NCBI RefSeq assembly: GCF_030272615.1
Contig: NC_081407.1
Location: 151,917,048 to 151,981,047, forward strand
Source of the DNA: Cryptomeria japonica
Taxonomy: Eukaryota; Streptophyta; Pinopsida; Cupressales; Cupressaceae
Direction of reading: 5' to 3'
DNA: 64,000 bases
This document shows positions 34,503 through 46,399 of this stretch, in pieces (position 1 is the stretch's first letter; each line of letters begins with the position of its first letter). Under the pieces are notes generated by a model. It did not search any database. It saw only the letters and a program-made list of their open reading frames with translations, and was not told the DNA's origin. The position numbers and the translations under genes were made by a program.

Positions 34503-36854
34503 GTTTTCTCCTACAATTTCCCACCTTTACATATATCAGGATTGGATGTTATGAAGGTGAACCCTTCATGTTATCCAGGTATCCGAGTGATAAGATTATT
34601 CTTATGGAACTCGGCAAGCAAATAATGATTGTTCGTGGTCAGCAATCAGAACCACATAAAGTTGGTTTCAAATTTCTAGTTGAAATTGGTCGCTATTCAT
34701 TGATCACATCACACAAAGCTAAACAAATGGAAAATGAAATGCAGTGGGTGAAAATGAAAAGATTCAAAATGAGAGAATGCATTGATTACCGAGGTATGAA
34801 AGATAGAGTTAAAAAGACCTATACTCGTGTGCATAGAATTGAAGATATCTGGGAAGAATACAGGACAAATGAAGATGTGAGAAGGTTAGATTATAGCCAA
34901 CTTACATTGGAGTAGATTGAAAACCTAGATCTTCCAAACATTCTTGACACCATGGGAGACTCGGATGATATAGTGGGCCCAAATATTCCCAAAATAAAAT
35001 TGTTGAAACTCCACTTCCTAGGATCCAGTGATCGCAAAAGGAATCTACTTCCATTAGAGATAGATTCCAACATGTACTCGCAAATACAAATGTTTGGCTG
35101 CATAACAAAGGCATTAGATTAAAGCCTTTCAAAACAGGATCAAGGGAAGATACTGTTAGGCCTCTAGGGAAGAAATCAGAATTGAGGACCAAGAACAAAG
35201 AAGATCCTTCCACTCCTAAGAAAGGTCCTAAGCTCAAGTTTAGGGTGGGAAAAGAGATAAAGATGAAGTACCTCCACTGAAGCAAGAAGATGTCGTGGAA
35301 CTTGATGAGGAGCAGGAACCTGAAGAAGAGGCACAAGAATAAAATCTCCCAAAGTCTCCTTTGGAAGTGGGTCAAACATCTACTCAAGAGATGAATTATG
35401 AGGCTGCAACTCCTCAAGTCATTGTAGGTTCTCCTATTTGTTCTACTACACCCTTGGTCATTATTGTTTCTAATGCTACTCATATTAGCTCAATTGAGGT
35501 TGCCTTGGATACACCTCAAGGTAATGTGACCAATGTTTTTGGTTCTTTTTCCTCTTTTCCAAGTCTTTCAAAAGTAACAACTACCATGCTTGATGAAGCA
35601 TATATTGATTTTGATAAATTCATGTCCCAAGATCTCCCAAGCACATTAGCTATAGAAGTTCTCTCTACTAGTAATTAATCATACAAGGTCTATTATATCC
35701 GCTTCAATTTCTCAACAAGATATGTTTGGTTAGACTGTAGTGGCTTGCACAAAATCAACTTCCATTATCCTTGGTTATAATCGGCTGCCCCAAAAAGGAA
35801 GAAGCAGGTCATCTCCCCAGATGATTTTGATTTTGAGCAATTGGTAACTCCTAAACCCAAAGGAGTTAAGAAGGCAAAAACTATTTCAAGGATCAAGGTA
35901 GATGAATCAAGGAATAAATACGTTGAAATTGCCATTCCTCCTCAAGGCAAGTCAAGAGATGAAATTCAAGATACAAAATATGAGATTAGGAGAACTGATC
36001 TCGGGAATAAAACTCATGGGAGTGCTAAGGAGGATGTTCAATCAACACTTGAAGCCTTGATCAAGGGATATGATAGGGACAAAGAAGCAAAAGATAGGCT
36101 CAAACTCCAATTTGAGCAACTCATTGTTGTGATATGTAAGATCACACAATCTTCTCAAATGATTGAACTTGTTGGCTCTTGAATTGATGAAGAAGTTGTG
36201 AAAAGGGTTGAGTGAACCGTGGTACATGGAAAAGCAATGCTTGAGTGGGCAGATAGAATGTTGTCCCAAGGAACTCATCTTTTGAGTTCAACAATGAAAT
36301 TGTTAGATAAATTTGATATTGTGAAATCCCAGTTGGATCAAACACTAGTTCATCTATCACAAGGAATTCAGGAACAAGAAAAAGACCTTGATGCTTGGCT
36401 CAAGCTTGAAGATTTTGAATTAGATGTACTTGTTGATAGTAAAGTAATTCCCACCCCATAAATGTATGTTGAACAACAGGAGGTCTTGGAATACAAAATT
36501 GATGCATTTGAACTAGTCAAAGACCTTCGGAAGTCTCAAAAAGATTGCAATGAGAAAAGGCTTGAAATCATACATAAAATCTGTAAATTTCCATGTAAAC
36601 TAGTTGACAAAGATCGTAAGCTTTTACTAATTGATACCATTATCCAAGAATTCAGTCTATCAGTTAGCATGAAAATTGATAAGGAAGACTTCTCACTTCA
36701 TTCCGCTAATAAACTAATATATTTTCAGTTAATCTTGGACAATCTAAAATCTCTTCTTAAGAAACACAAAAAGGGATGTGTCAGTATTGGTGATTCAGTC
36801 ACCAAAGTCATGCAATCTCCAGTCGTATTAGTGGACATGATGAGTCACCAATGA
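34503..36854 (+). pseudogene. ORF-X of Gypsy-A, C-terminal piece
   Basis: Protein-like sequence resumes immediately after Copia-2. The first block (to 34915) includes LQFPTFTYIRIGCYEGEPF and RYPSDKIILMELGKQ and is Lys/Arg/Glu-rich. After frame changes around 34916-35360, one phase covers 35361-36854 with a few stops (for example 35676, 36180, 36459). The C-terminal ~400 residues are predicted helical/coiled coil (KDRLKLQFEQL, KFDIVKSQLDQTL, LILDNLKSLLKKHKK). No known domain is recognised. Together with the upstream pieces the frame would be about 1100 codons. Its place after integrase suggests an env-position or accessory ORF, not a host gene; a host-gene fragment cannot be fully excluded. 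Confidence 0.55.
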
Positions 36855-37915
36855 AAAAGGCCCTTATCAAGTTCAAGTAGTTTTTGAAGATGAAGAAGTG
36901 TCACCCGACGCTTAGCATTTTTCCTATATTAGTTTTAATGTTGTTGATTGCATTTTGTTTTCAACAATTTTCATGTCTAATTGTACATATGTAGGTTTCA
37001 TGTATAGAAAGTGCAAGTCCTAAGTCAAATAGGACTATACTTTAAATAAGTCAAGTTAATTGTAGGTTTCCTATTTTTTTTCATAGCTCTTCTCTATATA
37101 AAGGAGAGATCTCATTGTAAATATCTATCTTTTGGCTAATGTATCAAAACTCTACCCGGATTGGAGAGCTCTCATAGACTTGTGCTTGTAGTGAAAATCT
37201 GAAATTCTTTCAATAAATAAACAGAAGTTGTTCTCCAATCTTTGTATTGGAAGAACTTTGTGGCATGTGAGAGTGTTCACGTGTCATTCTTATCATACTA
37301 TCTTTAAAGATTGAATTGTGCATTGTGAGAAGTTATCGAGTTAAAAGCTGAAAAGGTGAAGTGTTGTAGACTTTGTGTTGTTTTATTGTGAATCAATTAT
37401 CAATAATTGGTAATAAGGTGGAGACTTAGTGTTGTACTAAGTTATCTATTTAGAGTAGGAAGATTGTGGTATATGTGTATGACTTTGAGCTACTCGTATA
37501 TCACAATATAAGTTTCATAAATCAATAAAAGAAAGATCATAGAAGAGTTTGGGCTTACAATGGTCTTATTAGTTTGCAAAGAAACACTCATACATCTTCA
37601 AGTTATTCTTTTGTTTAAATGAAAGTTTTATCAGTTATTATTGCTTAAATTGGTATCTTGTAATAGTTATTGGTTGTAAAGGAAAAATTTTACTCTAAAG
37701 TGAGAAAGTTGGACTAACACTTATTCTAAAAAAAGAGGATATAGTGATTTTAACACCCTAGAATATTTTAGGAGATAGAAGTAAATAGATACTAATTGTC
37801 TTGTTGCAATAAGAAGGTAGCCTCCCCTTTGTGAGGAGAGATTCAATCTCATTATACTGTGGCTGAAATCCACATTTTGTAAACCCTCCTAGTTTACAAA
37901 ATTTTCAACCAACAA
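36855..37915 (+). repeat. Candidate 3' LTR of Gypsy-A
   Basis: This is non-coding DNA following ORF-X. It has a good core-promoter arrangement, TATATAAAG at 37095-37103 followed by GAGATCTCATTG, and AATAAA-type signals near 37215 and 37520. No partner LTR is visible in the window and no clean TG/CA end or duplication was found, so the limits are approximate. Confidence 0.4.
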
Positions 37916-39020
37916 ATTTTTAGTATAATTTAATGTACTATGAAATTATAAGTTCAGTCTTACCATTGTTTCATCTCTAGCACTCGATATTTCTCCAACA
38001 TATGCTCTCACCCATGTTGTCTCATCTCCTACACATGCCATGTCATGGACCTCGTACTCAGATGTGTCGATGGGAGGCTCAATAGGATCTCCAAGTGGAC
38101 CTAAATATGTGTGCTTGGAGAAACTGCAAGTATGTGGCACACAAATATGTGGAGATGATTAGGGAACACCTCCTTCAATTGAACCACCTAGTGTATTATG
38201 GTCAATTGGTTGAGCCAACTAAGAGCACTGGGTGATCAAATTATAGGTTAGAGAGTGTATGGTTGTGATGTTCTCTGCAGCTACATCGCCAACAATGCGT
38301 GTATGTTGTACAGTTTGTGGGGGAGGAATAGGAGGGGGGGGGGAACATATGGACATTGTACCACTCAAACTACCCCAGGTCTATCCTGAGTCATACCTCC
38401 ACCAATACCCTGGAAACTTCTCATCTCAAAGTGGTTGGCATGCTTACCCAAGACAGATTCAACGTTTAGTTTCCTCAAAAATATTGGGGGAGATCAAGAT
38501 TGTTGTTGGGTGGTTTATCAAAAACCATCCAACAATGGTGCCAAAAATTATCCACTATACCCTGATATTGACACCATTTAATTGAATATTTGGGCTTTTA
38601 GACATCAACAATTTGTCCCATTCTACGATTCTTAAACAATGCGGCTAATTTTGCTTTTGAAATTAGCAAATACTTAACTTGGTCATATGAGAGCCCATTA
38701 GCATATTGTTGCCTCATGGCATCTCGCCACTGTAGGAATGCACCATGTTAGGATGTGAGGGTTTGCACATTAGAAATAACATCTAAAGTATTTACCATTG
38801 GAGACAAACGAGGGTTCCTACAATAAATTTGAGAAATATCTCTCAATTGATTCAAATTATCATTTATCAGGTCTTGAATTGAAGGTGGATGTTGTAGGGG
38901 AGGGTTTGGTGGTGCAGGAAGATTTGTTGGGGCAGGGCTTTGATTCTCATCAATTGCTAAACATAATTTAAGTAAAAAATTAAAAAGAATAAGAAAATTT
39001 GAGTAATATACCATAATTTA
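37916..39020 (-). pseudogene. Unclassified decayed coding remnant
   Basis: On the minus strand 39014-38748 reads PAPPNPPLQHPPSIQDLIND, and in continuation (to about 38600) text such as WRDAMRQQYANGLSYDQVKY and SKAKLAALFKNRRMGQIV, with stops. Another fragment lies at 38140-37946. The Pro-rich leader followed by a charged helical region looks like a transposon-encoded protein, but I do not recognise the family. No terminal repeats were found. Confidence 0.35.
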
Positions 39021-39323
39021 TATTTAAAAACCTATTTTTTTTCAAAAATACCAAAAAAGTGAAGCAAAAAACAAAGCAAAATGTTTGAAAGGCATGATAT
39101 CAACATTCCTTTGTTGAATTTGTGAAAGAAATTGGTTTTTTAGCAACGGATATCAATTCCTAATGGATATCTGATATCTTCCCCTTGCTCCCTCACCTCT
39201 TTCATCATCGAAACTTGTAAAAATGAGGCTCATGTGTCTGATTTTTTTTATATAGTTGTCTCAAGTTACCTAACACATTTTAAATAAAAAAATCCCACGG
39301 TTCATATTTCATTTTTATATTGT

Positions 39324-39358
<35 letters not shown>

Positions 39359-39850
39359 TCTTCTTGATCCTACACTTGACGTTTGCACCCAATGATATTT
39401 AATCATGGCTACATTTTGAGGGTTTTTGATGATACTTGTATAATCTTTCTCTTCCCGATTATTGGCCATGTAAAAACAAAATATATCGGTTTTGTAATAT
39501 GTTCTTTTAGTCTGCTTAGGTTAGAAAGGTATGTTTTATTTCGAGCCATAACCGAAAGTTTTCTTACTAGTTCTTTCCTCCTAGTATGCCCTTTGAACCA
39601 ATTTTTCTAATCTTGTTATTATATTAATATATTAGTGGCTTGCCACTTTTGCCATAAATAAATAAATAAATATATATATATATATATATATATAATGGTG
39701 TAGGAAACAGATATCCATTGCTAACGGATATTCGGTTAGGTTTGGGTTTTACCATGACAACATGTACTTCTCCCCAACGCTAGTAAAAAGTCAAAGCGAA
39801 TTTTCATTTTTTTGGGCAAAGGAAAAATACATTTTTTTTCACATCACCAC
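39021..39850. repeat. TA microsatellites within AT-rich DNA, possible short inverted ends
   Basis: (TA)n runs lie at about 39329-39357 and 39671-39693. A ~24-bp sequence TTAGCAACGGATATC... at 39140-39163 recurs inverted near 39707-39730 at about 20 of 24 positions. This could be the degraded ends of a ~600-bp non-autonomous DNA transposon, but no target duplication was identified. Confidence 0.4.
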
Positions 39851-40480
39851 TTTTTGGACCCCTTTTATCTTACACATACCCTAAGGTTGGTGTTGTCATG
39901 TGGAATGTCTTCATAATGTTTTAATCATGGACGCCATCATGAATGCTTGAAATCTAAACTTGACCTCTCCTCCACGGCCTTGAATATGCTTGATTTCTTG
40001 CTCACTTGAATTTTGGAATTGATCTTGTGAAATTGTAATTGAGAGATCTCCAAATGAGGGCAAGGGGGGTGCTAAGGCTTCCTTTTATACCTAACCACAC
40101 TAAACATGTTTGAAATTTTGAAGTGGGCTAACAAAGAGAAATTTTTCCTGCCTCCAAAATATGACTATTGAGGGGTCCAAATTTGGGACCCTTTTGGGAG
40201 GGTAAGGGAACCCAGGGCGTCCCTATCCAAGGACAAGGGTGCCCAAGGTGTCTTTGTCCTTCCCATCAGGACTGAAATTTAGATAGAGTCCTAGAAAGGT
40301 GTTGAAGATGTTGACTCGGGAGTTGTGTGAGCAGAATCAAAACAAGGTTAGGGCATGGAAGGCCAAAACACTAAAGTGAGGCCTTGGTGAGGATGAAATT
40401 GTATAAGGACACAATTTATGATGCTACAACATATCATGCCATTGCGACAATATACTATTTGTGTAGGTAGCACTTATAGA
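39851..40480 (-). repeat. LTR-like promoter segment, minus strand
   Basis: Read on the minus strand the segment has a TATA box in GGTATAAAAGGAAGCC (40077-40097). Upstream is Gly/Pro-rich-type DNA with CCCTGGGTTCCC and AAAGGGTCCCAAATTTGG; downstream is leader-like CTCTCAATTACAATTTCAC. This resembles a U3-R region of a plant LTR. Ends were not resolved and no coding sequence accompanies it. Confidence 0.4.
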
Positions 40481-41165
40481 TGGAGTTAAATTTCATGATT
40501 ATAAATCAAGTAATCAAAATAAAAGCATACAATGTTCTATTTATTTCACATTCTTTGTAATGATTCATAGTATAAAGTGAAAAAAATCATTTGAATAAAA
40601 CCCTCGATGCCACATAGAATATTATTTTATAGTATAATGTAACTCTACATGACATCCATAATGTGATGCGAAATTGTCAAGATAAGTGGAGGAAAACAAA
40701 TAAACCCATATCATTTTCCACAAAAGGTAATGATAAATGATGAGAAGTGGTTTCCTGAAAGGTGAAGAGAATGCATGATATGTAATGCTCAAACTAGTCA
40801 AATAATTGCAAATAATTTCATAATATAATGAAACCTTGTACACAACATCCATATAGTGATGCAAATTTGACAAAATAAGTGGAGGAAAACATATGAAATC
40901 ATATCATTGTTTGCAAAAATGTAAGGAGAAATTATGGGTCGACCATACATGTCATGTGGACATCACACACAATGTGTAATTGTGAAATCAGTCCAAAATT
41001 TGGGGCAATAACCCTATACCCATTAAATTTCATGATTATAAATTAGGGGTTCATAATAAAACTAGACAATGTTCGATTTATTTCACATTCGATGTAATGA
41101 TTTCATAATATAAAGTGAAAGAGATCAATGAAATGAAACCCTCAATGACATAGAGAAGTGATGAA
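40481..41165. repeat. Diverged local duplications
   Basis: Sequence at about 40484-40625 (AAATTTCATGATTATAAATC...) recurs at about 41020-41160, and 40625-40720 (GATAAGTGGAGGAAAACA) recurs at about 40818-40920. The copies are noticeably diverged. Spacing of about 535 and 190 bp suggests stepwise duplication. No coding content. Confidence 0.65.
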
Positions 41166-42770
41166 AAATAAAGCAAACTACATGCACGAATGAAGAGTAG
41201 TTTATTAAACTTGTGAAATGCAAGGAGGAGGGGTGTGTGAGCGTTACGTATGACGAGGAGAGCATGCAATGAAGATTTGTATATCTAGAGTAGTTCATCA
41301 CTTGTTGAAGAAACGTGAGGAGTGTGGGGGGGAAATAATCCCCCAAAACTAGTGAAATGGAATGTTTTTAGGGCTCAATAGTGTCTAGTAATGCATGTTG
41401 AGGAAGTTGTGTACGTGGCCAACAATGGAAAAAAAAAGGGTGGTTGGATTATTAAATTGGCCCCCACTTATAACATTAAAGTATAAAATGTGAGTGGGCC
41501 CACATAGATAAACACTTAGAATTAGGTGTTTTTTAATTTTGTAATTGGATATATTTTAAATTTTTATTGGTTGTCCCACGAATTGATATTGGTACAATGG
41601 GAGTCATGTATCTAGCAACACTTTGAAATTCCCTCATTTTGAATCTTTCGCACTTAATGGCTTTCACAGCATGCGTTGTTACTACGCAGAAACCAAAACA
41701 ATAACTATAAGAAGTTAAGTAACATACAGAAACAACAAAAAAAAGAGTCAAAATCCAATACATATAATTTAGAATTTGTGGATGCGCCAAGGTAGCTATA
41801 ACACTACTGGTACGCTTCCCCTATATAAATAAATAAAATTCCTCTCTAATTTTTTTTCCTTCTCTCCTTTTTATTCAATTTATACTTAATTTATTAGAAA
41901 ATCAGATTCCAAAATTGAATTAATGATAATAAAAATAAGATAAAAACAAAAACTTCAACTTTAGACAGAGAGAATAATGACGCAGGGAATAATAAGCCAG
42001 CAAATAGGAGAGGGACGGTGACGTCACACGCTAGCCTGCCATACGCATATCTCGCATTTACCACCTGACGCATGTTCTCAGTACATTAATGTATTATAAC
42101 TTACACTTGTTAGTTTGTATGCAGCAAATCTTTATCTTCGACAAAGAAGCAAAATGACGTGCAACTGGGTTGTTTTCCTGTGAAGCAGAATCTAATTTCA
42201 AAGAACATGTGTAGAAGTTGCTGTTTCTTGAAAGAGGTATTTGCCATAGCAAATGAATGGGTATGCTCCTGCAACGACCAATGTGCATTGCTTAGGCTTT
42301 TTGGCTGGTTGATTTCTACAGATATTTCTATTTTGCAATTAAAAATGGTAACTTTAGGAAAATGTTTTAAATATTTTTGATTTACAGTCTGAGGAACTAT
42401 TTGAGTAGTCCAGGCTACAAAGAGCAGGGGAATTCTTTATTGAAATCACTAGCAGAAACCAGCTTAAAATGCAACTGGTGTTATTTTGAAATACCTTTCT
42501 ACATCTTTCCACTTATGGTTTGATAGATTTGGCTGACAGTATTTACATTATATTTCTGTGCATTCAGACTCTGTTAATCCCATGTTAATAATGTAGAAAT
42601 GTGGAGAATGGTTAAACATGCAAAACAGCAAACTTATTAAGGTCACTCCAATAAAGAACAAAAATAGAAAGCCCATTACCCAGAACATTGTTTATATTGC
42701 AGGGTATTATGGCTGTGATGAAAGATTATTGTAGTGGGGTGGTGAAGTGTCCCCATGAGCCACTTTAATA
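41166..42770. other. No recognised gene
   Basis: Short frames only. A perfect bZIP-type palindrome TGACGTCA lies at 42019-42026 in a slightly more GC-rich stretch, but no transcription unit can be tied to it. A run of AT-rich DNA surrounds it. Confidence 0.5.
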
Positions 42771-43270
42771 TGAAGTTGTAGATGGAATACCATAAACAAA
42801 AGAGTGGGCACAAGCGGTAAAAAGAAGATAGCAAACAGGGAGAGTCCGTATGACACTCCCATCATCTGTTAACCAAGCTCCTACTAAAAACATGGAGGGA
42901 ATAAAAACAAAGTCATATATATTAGACGACTTCTTCAGTAAACTTCTCAACAGTTACACTAGCCAGTAACGGTTATGATTTATCTGTATCTTGGACTGCA
43001 GTTATTATTTTTAGAGTTAGGCTTCTTTAGTAAGCCCTCCAACAGTTACACTAGCCAGTAATCGTTATGATTTATCTGTATCAAGGACTGCAGTGATTGT
43101 TTTTAGCTGCTATAAATGTTTTGTTTATGACTTTATTTTTATTCCCTCCATGTTTTTAGTACGAGCTTGGTTAATAAATGATGGGAATGTCATATGGACT
43201 CTCCCTGTTTGCTATCTTCTTGTAACTGCTAGCCTACTCTTTTCTTTATGGTAGTCCATCCACAACTTCA
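42771..43270. repeat. 500-bp fold-back inverted repeat
   Basis: The left arm 42771-42916 and right arm 43127-43270 are inverted copies of about 145 bp with roughly 85-90% identity by eye. The 210-bp loop holds two tandem copies of a ~92-bp unit (42926-43014 and 43017-43109, sharing CAACAGTTACACTAGCCAGT). A third copy lies just outside at about 43286-43346. The arms can be read as FIPSMFLV.AWL, giving an open frame on the minus strand of the left arm (42950-42765), but no family is recognised. Confidence 0.85.
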
Positions 43271-43481
43271 TTGTTCTTCTTCAAGTTGGGCTTCTTCAGT
43301 AAGCCCATCAACAGTTACACTAGCCAGTAATTGTTATGATTTATTCTAACTGGTCCATGTTCATTCAGCAGTGCCTCTGTTATTACGCTCCCCAATATCA
43401 ACAACCACTCGAGGTAACCCTTCCCAAAACAAAACTAGCTCTATCACATAATAAATCCCTCCAGAGGGATGCTGAGGATGA

Positions 43482-44250
43482 ATGATTTAGGGAAGACAGA
43501 ATGCAATATATGCTACCTGCAGATGACTATGGTAGATGATCAACCACAAACCATAAACAAAAATATATGTTGCATATAACAAAATATTTATTTTTACCTC
43601 CCTTGGTTGTATTTCAATGCAGTCCCAAAAGCATTTAACATCATAACATTTGAAAAATGGATAGTTAAGTTGCAACAGAGTAGTCAAATGGAATGTCCTC
43701 AAGTGGATATTTGAGTGCAGATCAGTGTTCAAATACTCAGAGGCATGTTATATGTTCATGTATAAATGTTGAATGCCTGAACAAGTAAACTATTACATCC
43801 AATTCTGGTTATGGTTCACTTGAATGGATGAGGTCAGGTGTAAGCCTGGGTGAATTTGATGTGCGAGTTGCTTCTACGTCCTGGAAGAGAACACACAAGG
43901 GAAATTTACCACTTAAAACAATGATTGCAATAGAAGTCATAAGAGAAACTCAGACAATTATTTAAGAAAGATGGAATGCCAGCGAATATATTAACAGCAG
44001 AAGACTATGGCTAGTAACCTACTATCTCATCACAAATGAAAATAGATTATAGAGCTTAGAGAAGAAACTAAGAGTCAGAGTACCTTATGTAAGATGGAAT
44101 GCAATCGTCAATGTATTTACAAATAGCAGAAGACAATGGTAGTTGACCAAGCATTCACCACAAATGATATTAGGTAAGTCAAAATATGGCAGGCGATTTG
44201 GCTATGGGAATGCAGGGATATGCTGCCTGTGATATTAGGTAGTTTCTATC
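43482..44250. repeat. Three to four dispersed copies of an ~80-bp motif
   Basis: A motif with GGAATGC, then GCAGAAGACTATGGTAG, then CACAAATGA occurs at about 43488-43560, 43968-44045 and 44094-44170, with a partial copy near 44203. The spacing is irregular. No coding role is evident. Confidence 0.6.
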
Positions 44251-44477
44251 AAATAAGTGCAGCTGTTATTTGTGAAACCTTTTTAGTTTTGTTTACGCAC
44301 CAAAAAATTATCTATATTTATTGAAGAGCAGGGTGTATAAAACTATGACTATATATGATTATAGAGTGGGTTAAAAAAAAATCAGATATTTAATTTATAT
44401 AAAGATAAGATTGATGATAGTCTGGAGTAATAAGGTTCGTATCAGTTTGTATTTTAACAAAAATTCAAATGTAACCG

Positions 44478-45460
44478 ATGAATAAAGGCTTATGGGAAAT
44501 AGTGGATGGAGCAAAAACATTATTTTTAGATGCAAATAAGTTAAATGAATGGCATAATGATAAAATAGATGATAAAGCTGAAGCTATTATTGGTCTTTCC
44601 CTTTCAGACACTGAACTATATAGCTTTGGCTATCCTCCACACAAAATGGCAGACCTGCATAAGCTGACGCTATTATTGGTCCTGCTCTTTAGACACTGAA
44701 TTATATAGTTCCAACTATCCTCCACACAAAATGGCACACCTGCAAAAATACAAATCCACATAACACAATGGTTTTTTGTCATAATTTTTTGGTTTTAATA
44801 GCTTTATGGAGGTGGATTATGAAGATTGGAATGGTGAAAATTGCGTGAAAATCTGTTGCATATTGCAGATTTTGGTTTCTGTACGGACACCGTTTTTGTG
44901 TGGAGATTAACTGCCTCCAAATCATATCATGTAGATATAGACAAATCATTATCAAAAATTTGGGACAATTGGAATAAAATGTTAGAGCAAAAGTAGTCAA
45001 TGCAAAGTTTTCTTTAAAACTTCAACTATTTAAAGTCAAAATGGAAGATAGAATTAAGCAATTTGAGGTCTCTCATTAGACAATTGGCGAAAGTCAAGGC
45101 TCTAATAGATGATGAAGATGCTATGGCTATTTTGTTAAACAATTTTCCTAAAATAATGTCATTCTTACACTTAGTTAAATAACTTCTCAAACAATAGAAG
45201 ATTTGATTTCAACCCTTTTAGCATAAGAAGAAAAAATGAAGATATGGTTTCAACTCTTTTAGCATAAGAAAAAAGAAAAAATTTAGAAGACTCAGAAGTT
45301 GATTCTCAACATGAAAATCTATTATACATGGGACAATAAAAAAAAAGAAAAAAGAAATTTAATGTTGTTATTGTAAGAATAAGGGTCACATGGCCTAGAC
45401 TTGTAGAACTCACCCAGTTATGTTCTTAAGAGAAAATTTAAAGAAAAACCAAATGATGTT
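44478..45460 (+). pseudogene. gag: Copia-3: decayed gag
   Basis: The N-terminal block MNKGLWEIVDGAKTLF...EWHNDKIDDKAEAIIGLSLSD is typical of the UBN2/gag region of plant Copia elements. It is interrupted by an 86-bp tandem duplication (44577-44662 and 44663-44747). Downstream frames give QLAKVKALIDDEDAMAILL and, near 45360-45400, a zinc knuckle CCYCKNKGHMA*TC with one stop in a CCHC spacing. There are many frameshifts. It is a different Copia lineage from Copia-1 and Copia-2. Confidence 0.75.
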
Positions 45461-46078
45461 AACTTGGCCTATGTTGAGGAATATTTTGTTGATGGGGAAA
45501 CCCCAAATGGTGCTTTTGTTGAAGAATATTGTTTTGAAGATACTCTGATACTATGGATGGATAGTGATTTTCAGCCTTCATCATTGGAGGTTAGAGGCAC
45601 TAGAGATTGGAGGACTTCCACCATCTTAATTCAGTTTTTCACTTAGAAATGATGTTTTGTATGAGAAGCAGGTGTTTTTTAATTTGCTTTCCTTTTTGAT
45701 GCTGATAGAATTGAAGAATGCATATATTTTTGAAGACAGGAAGGGATATGGTGAACTCAATATGGATTATTGTCTAGATAGTTTAGAACTTGTGAATCTA
45801 GCGAATTATACCCTTCCAAGAGTCATGAAACAACTTGATAGAGCAATGGATTCTTGTCCAATAATTCGAGGATCTATGATATGGGAGTTCAAAGAGGTGG
45901 TAATCTAAGAACTTGGGAATTCAACTCAGGAGCTACACCTTTTCGAGGGTTATGAGGTAGCTTGATGGATTATACTTGGTTCATGATTTGTTTTTTTCAA
46001 AGAAAAAGCTTTTAAAGACCATTTATTTGTTTGTTTTGATCAACATATTTTGTTGTGTGGAATGCAAATCTTTTGGGG
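45461..46078 (+). other. Copia-3 remainder, unassigned frames
   Basis: Two short open frames (45464-45646, 45657-45908) follow the gag knuckle without recognisable protease, integrase or RT blocks, so most of pol appears deleted. The end carries TTTTGGGG at 46071-46078, a candidate polypurine tract before the LTR-like segment. Confidence 0.4.
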
Positions 46079-46294
46079 TGTTGGAATATTAAGGTTTATG
46101 ACTTATTTATTTTTGTTATTAAATAATTAGTTACTTTCTGATATGTTGGTTATTTGAGAAGTTATAACAGAAAGGCTTTATAAAAGCCATAATGTAATAC
46201 ATTGAAAATCAACTTTTCAATAGTATAAATATTATTTTCTATTAATTATTGTGTAAAATGTAAATGCTCTTGATTTTTCCATTAAGTTGCAACA
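46079..46294 (+). repeat. Copia-3 3' LTR candidate (short)
   Basis: About 216 bp beginning TGTTGGAATATTAAGG and ending GTTGCAACA, with a TATA box in GGCTTTATAAAAGCC near 46177-46191. Short LTRs with this start occur in small Copia lineages such as Ale or Ivana. No 5' partner was found; TTAAGTTGCAACAGA also occurs near 43670 but without LTR context. Confidence 0.5.
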
Positions 46295-46399
46295 GAAGGC
46301 TTATAGCAAAAACTCACAATTAGATAGAGACTAAAATTTAATTTCAAATTAGATGAAACATGATAGAAGAAATACATACAAGCAATTCTGCATATAACA

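Noticed and set aside
42019-42026. TGACGTCA as evidence for a promoter
   Set aside because: An 8-bp motif with no adjacent transcription unit is not enough to call a promoter.
42765-42950. 61-codon hydrophobic frame that looks like a membrane protein
   Set aside because: It sits in one arm of an inverted repeat, has no flanking exons I can define and no family match; kept only as a note in the fold-back finding.
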